DNA from: Edaphobacter lichenicola
Lineage (GTDB): Bacteria > Acidobacteriota > Terriglobia > Terriglobales > Acidobacteriaceae
Direction of reading: 5' to 3'
Assembly (NCBI RefSeq): GCF_025264645.1
Contig: NZ_CP073696.1
Location: 2,046,001-2,110,000 of the forward strand
Length of the DNA stretch: 64,000 bases
The position numbers were made by a program, and so were the translations under genes. A model generated the notes under the pieces. That model did not search any database. It was not told where the DNA came from and saw nothing but the letters and a program-made list of their open reading frames with translations. Positions 17,836 through 25,757 of the stretch are shown in pieces (positions within the stretch are counted from its first letter, which is position 1; each line of letters begins with the position of its first letter).

Positions 17836-18106
17836 ATTGGGAGTATCTACGCCCGGCTTCAGATAACAAAGAAGAAACGGCGGTGACTATTTCCATGAAT
17901 CCAACTTGTGCGTCGGACTCATCCGCTGTCCGAAACTGCCGTCGTTCTAAATCGAGTGCTGTTTCTCACTCGCGGCACGACCGTCATGGGAGTGAATATC
18001 TTTTGCTGGAGTGGAAGGAAGCAATGAGGTTATTTGTTGCGGAGGCTGAAGCTTGCTCCAGAGAGCAAATTCCTATATCTTTAAAAGGTTGCATCCCATC
18101 AAATGT

Positions 18107-18183
18107 GCGCCCGTAGCTCAGTTGGATAGAGCATTTGGCTACGAACCAAAGGGTCGGAGGTTCGAATCCTTCCGGGCGCACCA
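18107..18183 (+). tRNA. tRNA-Arg (anticodon ACG)
   Basis: 77 nt including CCA. Acceptor stem GCGCCCG/CGGGCGC, anticodon loop CTACGAA with anticodon ACG at 18141-18143, T-loop GGTTCGAATCC. The A34 would be edited to inosine to read CGU/CGC/CGA. Closely similar in sequence to the TCG tRNA at 5504. Confidence 0.97.
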
Positions 18184-18262
18184 TCCTTCGATTGAGCTTC
18201 GTAGATTAAGTTCTCGACTACAAACTTCCATCAACATTTCGGCTTTCCAGCCGAGTTCGTGA

Positions 18263-18955
18263 TTACTGTTTTCGAGATATTCGATGCAGCGTAATCCTTC
18301 GGACTTCTCTGAATCCCATCCGTTCGTAGAGTTCGATGGCCCGAGTGTTTGTAGCGCTGACGTGCAGCCACGAGATGAGGCCATCGCGACGATGGTCTCG
18401 CGCTAACTGCCACATGATTGCTGCAGCGTAGCCCTTGCCGCGGTGTGCCGGGTGGGTGCAGATGCCGCTGATCTCGGGGTAGCCGTTGATGGTCAGACGC
18501 TCGCCGCCCATCGCGATCAACTGTCCCTCCGACCGAATGCCATAGTAGGTGCCCATCTCGCACGTTCTGCTGCGAAAGAAGCCAGGGAATGCGAGGGTCG
18601 TGAGCGCAACCATCTCTGGCGCGTCGGCGTTGGAGAGCGGAAGGATCTCCATCGTTGGAGCGGGCGGGGTAATCTCTGCGGGAAGCACCATCTGGAGACA
18701 CTCCAGTGATTCTTCGAAGACGAGTTCAGGTGGATGTGGGTACGTCTCACCGGCAATCCAGACTGACTCATCAGGCGCGAGAAGGGAGTGGAGTTGGAGC
18801 AATGCAGCAGCGGTTGGTGAGGAGACGGCGGCGAAGGGGGCGACATCTGCGGGATATCGGCAGGCGTCTCCTACTGAGACCGAAAAGTGGCGGTGTTTGG
18901 TGTGGAGAGTGTGCCACACGGGATCTGCGAAGAGGCTCTCGGGTAGGTCGGTCAT
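18263..18955 (-). CDS. GNAT family N-acetyltransferase
   Basis: 230 aa from ATG 18955; the frame stays open far upstream, but that part is antisense to the coding frame of the next gene. The acetyl-CoA site is ICTHPAHRGKGYAAAI (R/QxxGxG/A type), followed by LHVSATNTRAIELYERMGF, typical of the FR47-like subfamily with its own N-terminal half. The acceptor substrate is unknown. It starts 28 nt after the histidine phosphatase gene on the same strand. Confidence 0.86.
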   Translation of the reverse strand: MTDLPESLFADPVWHTLHTKHRHFSVSVGDACRYPADVAPFAAVSSPTAAALLQLHSLLAPDESVWIAGETYPHPPELVFEESLECLQMVLPAEITPPAPTMEILPLSNADAPEMVALTTLAFPGFFRSRTCEMGTYYGIRSEGQLIAMGGERLTINGYPEISGICTHPAHRGKGYAAAIMWQLARDHRRDGLISWLHVSATNTRAIELYERMGFREVRRITLHRISRKQ

Positions 18956-18983
18956 TCTTTTAGAACATACGCGATGTGTGGTT

Positions 18984-19583
18984 TTACTTCGAATCGCCGG
19001 GCAGAAGCGAATAGGGAAGGTCGTGGAGGGTGACTTTGCCATTGGCGTAGTCGATGCGCCAGATGCGGTCATACTGCTGGTCGGGCCAGGGCGAGTAGGG
19101 CGGCGTTGCCCCCAGGGCCCGGGCAAGATTCGGGATCTCCCCATGATGCCAGACCACCAGCACGACCTTGCCCGCGTACTTTCCACTGAGCAGAGTGGAA
19201 GCAAGGGCAGCATAGTCATCGTTGCTGAAGCTATCGTCGATGGGCAGATGAAGCGCTTCGGCGAGCGGGGTGACGGTTTGAACGGGCCGGTTGGAGTGGG
19301 CGCTGATGTGGGTGGCGAAGAGCACCTGCGGCGTCGGCACGTCAGGCCGTCGGGCAAGGCCAAACACCTTTGGCAACAGGCGGGCGCGCTCGAAGCCCGC
19401 GGGGGAGAGGTCAATTCGTCCGTCGGTCAACTTTTCCGCGTGGCGAATGAGAAGGATGGTGGCTGGCGGCTGCGGCCCTGTCCCTGCGGTCTCGGTCACA
19501 GTGGTCTTGCGTGCGCATGCTCCCAAAGCGACAACTAGCAAGGTAAGAATAAAGAGGCGGAAGTAGGGGCGAAAGCGGACCAT
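18984..19583 (-). CDS. Histidine phosphatase superfamily lipoprotein
   Basis: 199 aa. Lipoprotein signal ends in ALGAC (Cys23). The phosphohistidine motif is LLIRHAEK (RHxE instead of RHGE), with the second His in VVWHHGEI. This SixA/phosphoglycerate-mutase-like fold acts on phospho-compounds, probably in the periplasm given the lipobox. No Shine-Dalgarno sequence is seen; TATTCT lies 6 nt before the ATG. It is followed by a GNAT gene 28 nt downstream and is divergent from the iron operon. Confidence 0.88.
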   Translation of the reverse strand: MVRFRPYFRLFILTLLVVALGACARKTTVTETAGTGPQPPATILLIRHAEKLTDGRIDLSPAGFERARLLPKVFGLARRPDVPTPQVLFATHISAHSNRPVQTVTPLAEALHLPIDDSFSNDDYAALASTLLSGKYAGKVVLVVWHHGEIPNLARALGATPPYSPWPDQQYDRIWRIDYANGKVTLHDLPYSLLPGDSK

Positions 19584-19589
19584 TTCGTA

Positions 19590-19595
19590 AGAATA
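19590..19595 (-). promoter_or_regulatory. Candidate -10 element, leaderless histidine phosphatase gene
   Basis: TATTCT on the minus strand ends 6 nt before the ATG, placing the expected transcription start on the A of the start codon. No ribosome site and no well-spaced -35 box. Confidence 0.35.
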
Positions 19596-19778
19596 GCTTT
19601 GGTTTTAGCGGTTGGCTGGGTCAATTCTGCTGAACTTTCGGGCGTTACGGATTGACGACCAAAATAGTCCTCAATACACTAGAGTATGAACGAGGGGCTG
19701 CTCCGACCCTCGAGGAGACAAGTTAAGAGAGCGGCGTTCGCCGTTGTGCTGAGTTGCCTCAGGGAAGAGAAAGACCTT

Positions 19779-21053
19779 ATGTTGCAAGCATTTATCATTA
19801 CGCTCCGCGAAGGGGTGGAAGCGTCGCTGATCGTGGGCATTGTGTTCGCGTACCTGTCCAAGATTGGCAGGCCGGAGCTGAAACGGACGGTCTTCTGGGC
19901 TTTGGGCCTAGCGATCGCCGCTAGCGTGGCTGGAGCGGTGGTGCTTGCCCGCACACAGTTCAACTCTGACATATTTGAGGGTTGGGTCATGTTGGGGGCG
20001 GCGGCCTTTGTCATCAGCATGATCTGGTTCATGCACAAGACGGCACGGACCATGAAGGGCTCGATTGAGGAGAAGGTTTCTCAGTACACCGGCGCGGCGG
20101 GAGTGTCGAAGGCTGGGCTGTTCTTCTTTGTGTTTCTGCTGGTACTCCGCGAGGGCGTGGAGACGGTGTTGATTCTTTCGGCGGTGACGCTGAACTCGAC
20201 GGAACTGCTGAGCTTTACCGGGACGCTGCTCGGAATCGCCGTTGCAGTTGTGTTTGGTGTGCTCTTTATTCGTGGCAGCGTCAAGATCAATCTGCAGCGA
20301 TTCTTTCGCGTGACTACCGTCATCCTTTATTTTGTCGCGTTTCAGTTGATCGTCAGCGGGTTACATGAGTTGAGCGAGAATGGCGTGTTGCCATCGAGCC
20401 CAACGGAGATGCGCTTGATCGGTCCGATCGTCCGCAATGATCTCTTCTTCTTTGTGACGATGCTCGCGCTTGCCGGACTGATGATGTTGCTGGAGTACAG
20501 ACGCCGTGTGCCAACTGTACTCGCTGCAACGGCGACACCCGCAGACAAGCGACGTGCCGAGTGGACGCAACGGCGCGAGAAGATGTGGATGACTGCAGTC
20601 GTCGCTACGAGCTTCTTGTTTATCTTTCTTTCAACGGCGGAGTTTATCTATGCGAAGAGTTCGACTGCGCTCTCTCCAACAGCCGCGGTAACGTTGGTGG
20701 GATCGCAGGTAACGCTGCCTACAGCCGACATCAACGACGATAAGTTGCATCGGTACGGAGTGCATCTGGACGATGGCAAGAGCGGCAACGTCGAGATACG
20801 ATTTCTCTTGTTTAAAAAGCCTGATGGGAACATCGTCTCTGTCGCGGACGCGTGCCAGATCTGCGGGCCGGTGGGCTTTTACATTGGCGATCAGGGGATT
20901 ACGTGCAAGATGTGTGCGTCGCCTCTGAACGCGGCATCGATGGGGCAGAAAGGTGGATGTAATCCGATTCCGCTGAAGTCGACCGTAGGCGGTGGGCAAC
21001 TGGTGATACAGGCCGCTGATCTGCGTGCGCTTGCTCCGGTGTTTGAACGGTAA
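19779..21053 (+). CDS. FTR1-type iron permease fused to a DUF2318 Fe-S domain
   Basis: 424 aa from ATG 19779, which begins at the family N-terminus; a start 31 codons upstream is possible. The FTR1 part has seven or so helices with the two iron-channel motifs REGVE (residues about 10-14 and 124-128). After a helix near residue 300, the C-terminus is a DUF2318 domain with CQIC and CKMC pairs (Cys359/362, 376/379) and a later GGCNPI. These are separate proteins in the Campylobacter Cj1658-Cj1663 iron system. It overlaps the next gene as TAATG and heads a four-gene operon. No Fur box was recognised upstream. Confidence 0.9.
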   Translation: MLQAFIITLREGVEASLIVGIVFAYLSKIGRPELKRTVFWALGLAIAASVAGAVVLARTQFNSDIFEGWVMLGAAAFVISMIWFMHKTARTMKGSIEEKVSQYTGAAGVSKAGLFFFVFLLVLREGVETVLILSAVTLNSTELLSFTGTLLGIAVAVVFGVLFIRGSVKINLQRFFRVTTVILYFVAFQLIVSGLHELSENGVLPSSPTEMRLIGPIVRNDLFFFVTMLALAGLMMLLEYRRRVPTVLAATATPADKRRAEWTQRREKMWMTAVVATSFLFIFLSTAEFIYAKSSTALSPTAAVTLVGSQVTLPTADINDDKLHRYGVHLDDGKSGNVEIRFLLFKKPDGNIVSVADACQICGPVGFYIGDQGITCKMCASPLNAASMGQKGGCNPIPLKSTVGGGQLVIQAADLRALAPVFER

Positions 21054-22450
21054 TGTTCTTTCGCCTGCTCATGGAGAGCTTTGTCAGACAGCGTCGGCGC
21101 AAGATGCTGGCGGGCGTGGCAATTCTGCTGGGGACCACGGCGGTGACTGCGATGCTGGCGCTCGCTACTACGATTGGCGACAGAATTCATAAAGAGTTGG
21201 CAGTGTACGGGGCGAACATCGTTGTGTATCCGAAGGCTGACCTACTGGATGTGAAGGTGGGGGGCGTCGATGTAAAGCCGGCGTCTGGTGGGGTTTACCT
21301 GAAGGAGAGCGACCTAGAAAAACTCAAGACAATCTTTTGGGCCAACAACATCACTGGGATAAGCCCCGAGTTCCACATGGCTGGAATGATGCTCGTCAGA
21401 AATGCGGCCACAGGCGGCCCATACGATCCACGTGCAATTTGGCACTGGAATGATCCGAGAATGGAAGGTTCCGAGGCATTCCCCGTCACTGCAATTGGAT
21501 ACTGGTTCCAGCATCCATTCGGAGCACTTGTGACAGGCGCTCCACAACTGCATCCTTGGTGGCGGCTACAAGGACGCTGGCCGATTGAAAGAAGCGTCAC
21601 CGCTACGCATGGTGAGCGCGCCCAGGAGATCGTCCTCGGCGCAGCACTCGCAAAACGGCTTGGCCTGCATATCGGAGACTGGATAAGCATGGGTACTGAG
21701 TTCGAAGGGGATATCGTTGGTATCGTCACCACTGGCGATGTCACCGAGCAGCAGATCCTTTACCCTCTCGACGCTTCCGAACAGGTCCTGCCGGTTGATC
21801 AAAATGGCAAAACAATCGGTGAAGCTAAGCGTGACATCTCACGTGTTGAGATAACCGCGCGGACGAAGCCGGAGGATGCGTTTGCGCGAGTTGATCCCGA
21901 TTCCCTTCCTCCGAAGCAGCGGGAGATCTGGTACTGCAGACCATATGCGAACTCGATTGCTTATCAGATTCGCGAGGCGATTCCTGGGGCTCAGGCGGAA
22001 CAGGTGCGACGCGTGGAGCAGAGTGAAGGCAATGTGCTGAGTCGCATCAGCGGGTTGATGTGGCTGATTAGTGCGGCTGCTCTTCTTGCGGCGGGGTTTG
22101 CGGTGAGCGCGGCGATGGCGACTGCGATTCTAGAGCGGCGTGGAGAGATCGGATTGATGCGTTCGCTCGGTGCCAGCAAAGGTGCGATTGCGCTGCTCTT
22201 TTATGCGGAGGCTGGCTTGCTGGCTTTATTTGCCGGTACGCTTGGCTATCTTTTCGGGTCTGGACTTGCCGCATGGCTGGGAGCGCGAATCTTTGCCGAT
22301 GATGGAGGGAGCGCACAGGCTGTCTTGATTCCTGTGCTGCTGCCAGTGATTGTTGCGTTGGCGCTTGTGGTGGCGATTGCGGGAAGTACGCCATCGATAC
22401 GTGCTGCTTTGCGTATGGAGCCATCCGCAATTCTGAGGGCGGATGCCTGA
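21053..22450 (+). CDS. FtsX-type ABC transporter permease (iron operon, first)
   Basis: 465 aa. An N-terminal helix (about 18-40), a large periplasmic MacB-like domain (about 45-330), and three helices at the C-terminus, with the ERRGEIGLMRSLGAS coupling segment. It matches the permease next to DUF2318 proteins in Campylobacter-type iron systems. The start codon shares its A with the FTR1 stop (TAATG) and its stop shares with the next start (TGATG), so all are coupled. The middle third (about 21310-21860) uses more A- and C-ending codons than the G-rich flanks. Confidence 0.88.
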   Translation: MFFRLLMESFVRQRRRKMLAGVAILLGTTAVTAMLALATTIGDRIHKELAVYGANIVVYPKADLLDVKVGGVDVKPASGGVYLKESDLEKLKTIFWANNITGISPEFHMAGMMLVRNAATGGPYDPRAIWHWNDPRMEGSEAFPVTAIGYWFQHPFGALVTGAPQLHPWWRLQGRWPIERSVTATHGERAQEIVLGAALAKRLGLHIGDWISMGTEFEGDIVGIVTTGDVTEQQILYPLDASEQVLPVDQNGKTIGEAKRDISRVEITARTKPEDAFARVDPDSLPPKQREIWYCRPYANSIAYQIREAIPGAQAEQVRRVEQSEGNVLSRISGLMWLISAAALLAAGFAVSAAMATAILERRGEIGLMRSLGASKGAIALLFYAEAGLLALFAGTLGYLFGSGLAAWLGARIFADDGGSAQAVLIPVLLPVIVALALVVAIAGSTPSIRAALRMEPSAILRADA

Positions 22451-23553
22451 TGCCAACTTTGAGCCTGGTTGGAATGCTGCAACGATCGTTGGTGCACCGC
22501 AGAGCGCGGAGCTTTTCTGCACTGATTGCGATGACCGTCTCCGCTGGTGTGGCGACGGCACTGTTGACGTTGTATGCCGATCTGGATGCCAAGCTCCATA
22601 AGGAGTTTCGTAGCTTCGGCGCAAATGTGGTGATTACGGCACCCGCCTCTTCACCGCTGCGACCAGATGCGCTGGCACGAGTTCAGCAGGCGGCCGGTGC
22701 GGATGCACTTGCAGCGGAGTTTGCTTATGCTGTCGCGACGACGGATACAGGAACTCCGGTTGTTGTCGCGGGGACAGATTTTGCGGCAGTGAAGCGGTTG
22801 GATTCATGGTGGCAGGTGGATGCCTGGCCTGATGCTGCGGCTGCAAATGGCGCGCTGCTTGGACAGCGTGCGGCGCAGTTTGTGGGGAACGAACATGCGG
22901 TCGCACTAACTTACGCTGGGCATTCGGCGACGTTGCAGGGAGTGGGACGCCTTAAGACCGGCGGCGATGAGGATAGCCGGATCTACATGCCGCTTGCTGC
23001 GTTTACGAACTGGACAGGCGTGGGGCCGAGTGTGATTGAAGTGCAGGTTCCGGGCGGGGCAGCGAGCGTTGAGGCCACGATGGCGCGGTTACGGCAGGAG
23101 TTGCCGGAGATGCAGGTGCAGCCGGTGCGGCAGCTCGTCGAGGGCGAGTCGAAGATAGTAGACCGGACCCATGCGCTAATGTATGGCGCGGTTCTGCTGA
23201 TTGCGCTGACGGTTGCGGTGAGCGTGCTGGCGACGTTGTCGGCGAGCGTACTGGAGAGACGGAGAGACTTTGCGCTGATGAAGGCGCTGGGCGGGTCGCA
23301 GGGCCAGTTGATGGGGATGTTTTTGCTGGAGGCGCTGGTGCTGGCCCTGGCGGGTGTGGCTGCTGGGTTTGTGGTTGGGTCGGCGGCGGCGTGGGCCATC
23401 AGCGAAGGAAACTTTCATACGGCGACGTTGCCGCATCTTTCTGTGTTGCCACTGGTGCTGCTGTTGAATGTGGCGATTGCAGCGATGGCTGCACTGCTCC
23501 CACTGCGAGTGCTGCGCGGGCTTCAGCCTGCTGCACTGCTGAAGGGAGAATGA
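22450..23553 (+). CDS. FtsX-type ABC transporter permease (iron operon, second)
   Basis: 367 aa with the same layout as its neighbour but shorter: a first helix at about 18-40, a periplasmic domain to about 235, then three helices. ERRRDFALMKALGGSQGQL is the cytoplasmic segment that contacts the ATPase. Two non-identical permeases imply a heterodimer. It ends 6 nt before the ATPase gene. Confidence 0.88.
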   Translation: MPTLSLVGMLQRSLVHRRARSFSALIAMTVSAGVATALLTLYADLDAKLHKEFRSFGANVVITAPASSPLRPDALARVQQAAGADALAAEFAYAVATTDTGTPVVVAGTDFAAVKRLDSWWQVDAWPDAAAANGALLGQRAAQFVGNEHAVALTYAGHSATLQGVGRLKTGGDEDSRIYMPLAAFTNWTGVGPSVIEVQVPGGAASVEATMARLRQELPEMQVQPVRQLVEGESKIVDRTHALMYGAVLLIALTVAVSVLATLSASVLERRRDFALMKALGGSQGQLMGMFLLEALVLALAGVAAGFVVGSAAAWAISEGNFHTATLPHLSVLPLVLLLNVAIAAMAALLPLRVLRGLQPAALLKGE

Positions 23554-23559
23554 GAAGAT

Positions 23560-24324
23560 ATGAGTGTGAACGAAGCTAAGATCCAGACCGGACCGCTGCC
23601 TGATTTTGGCGAGAGTACGCGGGATGACTGCGCCGTCATCGCGCTGAAGCACGTGACGCGGGACTATGCGGGACACGGCAACATGGTGCGGGCGCTGGCG
23701 GATGCTACGTTTTCGATTGTGGCTGGAGAGTGGGTCGCGATTACCGGGCCTTCTGGTTCTGGTAAGAGTACGCTGGTGAATTTGATTGGGTGTCTGGACC
23801 GGCCTACTTCGGGTGAGTTGAAGATTGATAACGTTGATGTGGCTTCGATGACGGCTACGGAGCTGGATCGGTTTCGCGCGGACAAGATTGGATTTATCTT
23901 TCAGCAGTTTCATCTGATTCCGTATCTGTCGGCGATTGAAAACGTAATGCTGGCGCAGTATTTTCATTCGATGACGGATGAAAAGGAAGCGCGTGCAGCG
24001 CTGGAGCGGGTGGGATTGGGTGAGCGGGTGTCGCACCTGCCGAGGGAGTTGTCGGGCGGGGAGCAGCAGAGGGTTTGTATTGCGCGGGCGTTGATCAATA
24101 ATCCGCCGATTTTGCTGGCGGATGAGCCTACCGGGAATCTGGATGCGGCGAATCAGACGATTGTGGCTGAGTTGCTGCAGGATTTGCATAGGAATGGCCA
24201 TACGATCGTGATGGTGACGCATGATCCGGAGATGGCGGGGCTGGCGCAGAGGAAGATTGCGCTGAGCCATGGGAAGGTTTTTTGTCACCCGGTCGGTGGG
24301 CCGATGGTCACTCTGCGGCGTTAA
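23560..24324 (+). CDS. ABC transporter ATP-binding protein (LolD/MacB type)
   Basis: 254 aa. Walker A GPSGSGKST (about residues 65-73), Q-loop in FQQFHLIPYLSA, signature LSGGEQQRV, Walker B ILLADEPTGNLD and H-loop VTHDPE. A LolD/MacB-class ATPase energising the two preceding permeases. Last gene of the iron operon. The first 30 residues before the domain are variable, so the start could be somewhat later. Confidence 0.92.
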   Translation: MSVNEAKIQTGPLPDFGESTRDDCAVIALKHVTRDYAGHGNMVRALADATFSIVAGEWVAITGPSGSGKSTLVNLIGCLDRPTSGELKIDNVDVASMTATELDRFRADKIGFIFQQFHLIPYLSAIENVMLAQYFHSMTDEKEARAALERVGLGERVSHLPRELSGGEQQRVCIARALINNPPILLADEPTGNLDAANQTIVAELLQDLHRNGHTIVMVTHDPEMAGLAQRKIALSHGKVFCHPVGGPMVTLRR

Positions 24325-24395
24325 TTTTTCAGGATTTTTATTTTGTGGTAGAAAGGCGTTTTTGCTGGGGTTTTGGCGAAAATGCGTGTTTTGCA

Positions 24396-24443
24396 GTGGT
24401 GTTTTTGTGGTCAATTTGTGGTGATTTGCGTGGTGAATGTGGT
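24396..24443. repeat. Phased GTGGT tract
   Basis: GTGGT occurs at 24396, 24407, 24418, 24430 and 24439 (steps 11, 11, 12, 9), with another at 24345, in a T/G-rich stretch after the iron operon. The minus strand is A/C-rich with CCAC units. No protein is supported; I suspect an intergenic repeat family. Confidence 0.5.
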
Positions 24444-24547
24444 GCTTTGGCGACCACTTTTTTGGGTGCGAACAATACGCCAACTTTTTGAAGTTTATTT
24501 TTGAGTTTTTTAACGTTCTCTTCCCTACTCTTACCGTGCCGCCGCAT

Positions 24548-24594
24548 GTCCTGCCGGACGGGCCTCCTGCGCGGAGGGCGGCCATTTCATGGCT
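24548..24594. repeat. Structured interspersed repeat, copy 1 (downstream of nadK)
   Basis: Three small hairpins in series: GTCC-TGCC-GGAC, CCTCC-TGCGC-GGAGG, and GCCAT-TTC-ATGGC, the last followed by TTTTTTC. A second copy lies at 25524-25570. In plus orientation the T-run could terminate the iron operon. Confidence 0.75.
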
Positions 24595-24624
24595 TTTTTC
24601 CTTTTATTGCTGGATCGCCTTGCT

Positions 24625-25482
24625 TTATCGCTCGCCCCATTTGAGTTTGGAGCGAAGGACGCTGAAGAGGCCGTTGGGGCTGTGACGGAGGAGGCGGACG
24701 CTGGCCTCGGAGCGTTGCAGGTGGACGTGATCGTTCAGTTTGAGTTCGACTGCCTCCTGGCCGTCGACGGTGAGGTAGATCTCGTTGGGGACGCCGACGA
24801 CCTGGACACTGACGGTGGAGTCGCCTGGGACGACGATGGGGCGGATGGTAAGCAGGTGGGGACAGATGGGGGTGACCAGCATGGCGTTGACGCTGGGCAT
24901 GACGATGGGGCCGTTGGCGGCGAGGTTGTAGGCCGTGGAGCCGGTGGGAGTGGAGACGATGATGCCGTCGGCGCGGAAGGTGGCGACGAGTTGCTGGTCG
25001 ATCTCGACGGAGAAGTCGCCCATGCGGGCGATGGTGCCTTTGGCGACGACGACGTCGTTGAGGGCGTCCCACTCCTGGATGGTTTTGCCGTCGCGGATGA
25101 TCTCGGCGTGCATCATGCTGCGGATTTCAATCTCGGCGCAGTTGTCGCACCATGCTTCGAGGGTGGGGTAGAGCTCGGCGAGGGGGATCTCGGTGAGGAA
25201 GCCGAGGGAGCCGAGGTTCACACTGAGGATGGGGGTGGTGGTACGGGCGAAGGCTCGGGCTGCGGCCAGGAGAGTGCCATCGCCGCCGAGAACGATGACC
25301 AGATTGGGCTTGTGTTTGGGCAGGTCGACGCGCGGGATGGGATTGACGCCGGAGACGTAGGTAGCGCTGTCTGGGTCGAGGAGGTAGTGATAGTTGCGGG
25401 CTTCGAGCCACGCGATGAGGTCGCGAAGGATGCCGGCGAGTTCCGGCTTGAGCGGCTTGGAGATGATGGCGGCCTGGAGCAT
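24625..25482 (-). CDS. nadK: NAD kinase
   Basis: 285 aa, normal length. Phosphorylates NAD to NADP. The GGDGT motif is in VIVLGGDGTLLAAARAF, with NLGSLGFLTE, the NDVVVAKG segment and TPTGSTAYNLAANGP, all diagnostic. The start ATG at 25482 lacks a Shine-Dalgarno sequence and sits 8 nt after a TACACT hexamer. It is bracketed by the two copies of a structured repeat, so the gene plus flanks may have moved or recombined as one block (inference). Confidence 0.95.
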   Translation of the reverse strand: MLQAAIISKPLKPELAGILRDLIAWLEARNYHYLLDPDSATYVSGVNPIPRVDLPKHKPNLVIVLGGDGTLLAAARAFARTTTPILSVNLGSLGFLTEIPLAELYPTLEAWCDNCAEIEIRSMMHAEIIRDGKTIQEWDALNDVVVAKGTIARMGDFSVEIDQQLVATFRADGIIVSTPTGSTAYNLAANGPIVMPSVNAMLVTPICPHLLTIRPIVVPGDSTVSVQVVGVPNEIYLTVDGQEAVELKLNDHVHLQRSEASVRLLRHSPNGLFSVLRSKLKWGER

Positions 25483-25490
25483 TGGTCTTT

Positions 25491-25496
25491 AGTGTA
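25491..25496 (-). promoter_or_regulatory. Candidate -10 element of nadK (near-leaderless)
   Basis: TACACT on the minus strand ends 8 nt before the ATG, leaving a leader of about 2 nt. No -35 box recognised. Confidence 0.35.
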
Positions 25497-25523
25497 ACTG
25501 CAGGGAGATATTGAAATGATACT

Positions 25524-25570
25524 GTCCTGCCGGACGGGCCTCCTGCGCGGAGCGCGGTCACTTCGTGACT
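25524..25570. repeat. Structured interspersed repeat, copy 2 (upstream of nadK)
   Basis: Same order of elements as the copy at 24548. The third hairpin here is GTCAC-TTC-GTGAC; relative to copy 1 two base pairs changed on both sides (C-G to T-A and T-A to C-G), so pairing is kept. The second hairpin has one change (GGAGC for GGAGG) that weakens it. Confidence 0.75.
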
Positions 25571-25612
25571 TGTATACCTTGTCTCGCTGAAAGAGCGGGC
25601 CGACGACCGCAC

Positions 25613-25630
25613 ACTAGTAGAAGTACTAGT
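25613..25630. repeat. Short inverted repeat before asmA-like gene
   Basis: ACTAGTA-GAAG-TACTAGT, 7-bp perfect arms, in the 187-nt gap between the repeat and the AsmA gene. Possible operator or transcript hairpin; no evidence beyond symmetry. Confidence 0.35.
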
Positions 25631-25757
25631 CGCTCCAAAGGTGCGGCGCTAATTGACGAAGCTGAAACCGCACATCGATGAACACTTGCGCGGGTGCGTG
25701 CAACATCGACTTATACTGCGGCATCACAAGTAGACGCGGTTTAAACGGGGTGACGCT

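Noticed and set aside
19584..19778. Fur box before the iron operon
   Set aside because: No sequence close to the GATAATGATAATCATTATC consensus was found in the 195-nt gap; iron regulation remains unproven.
23176..24585. 469-codon minus frame over the second permease and ATPase
   Set aside because: Antisense to well-supported ABC genes; Gln/Arg/His-rich text and the LRAGGPSGRT peptide come from repeat and shadow frames.
24325..24624. CRISPR-like array from the GTGGT units
   Set aside because: Units are only 5 nt with 9-12 nt steps and no uniform spacers; no cas genes.
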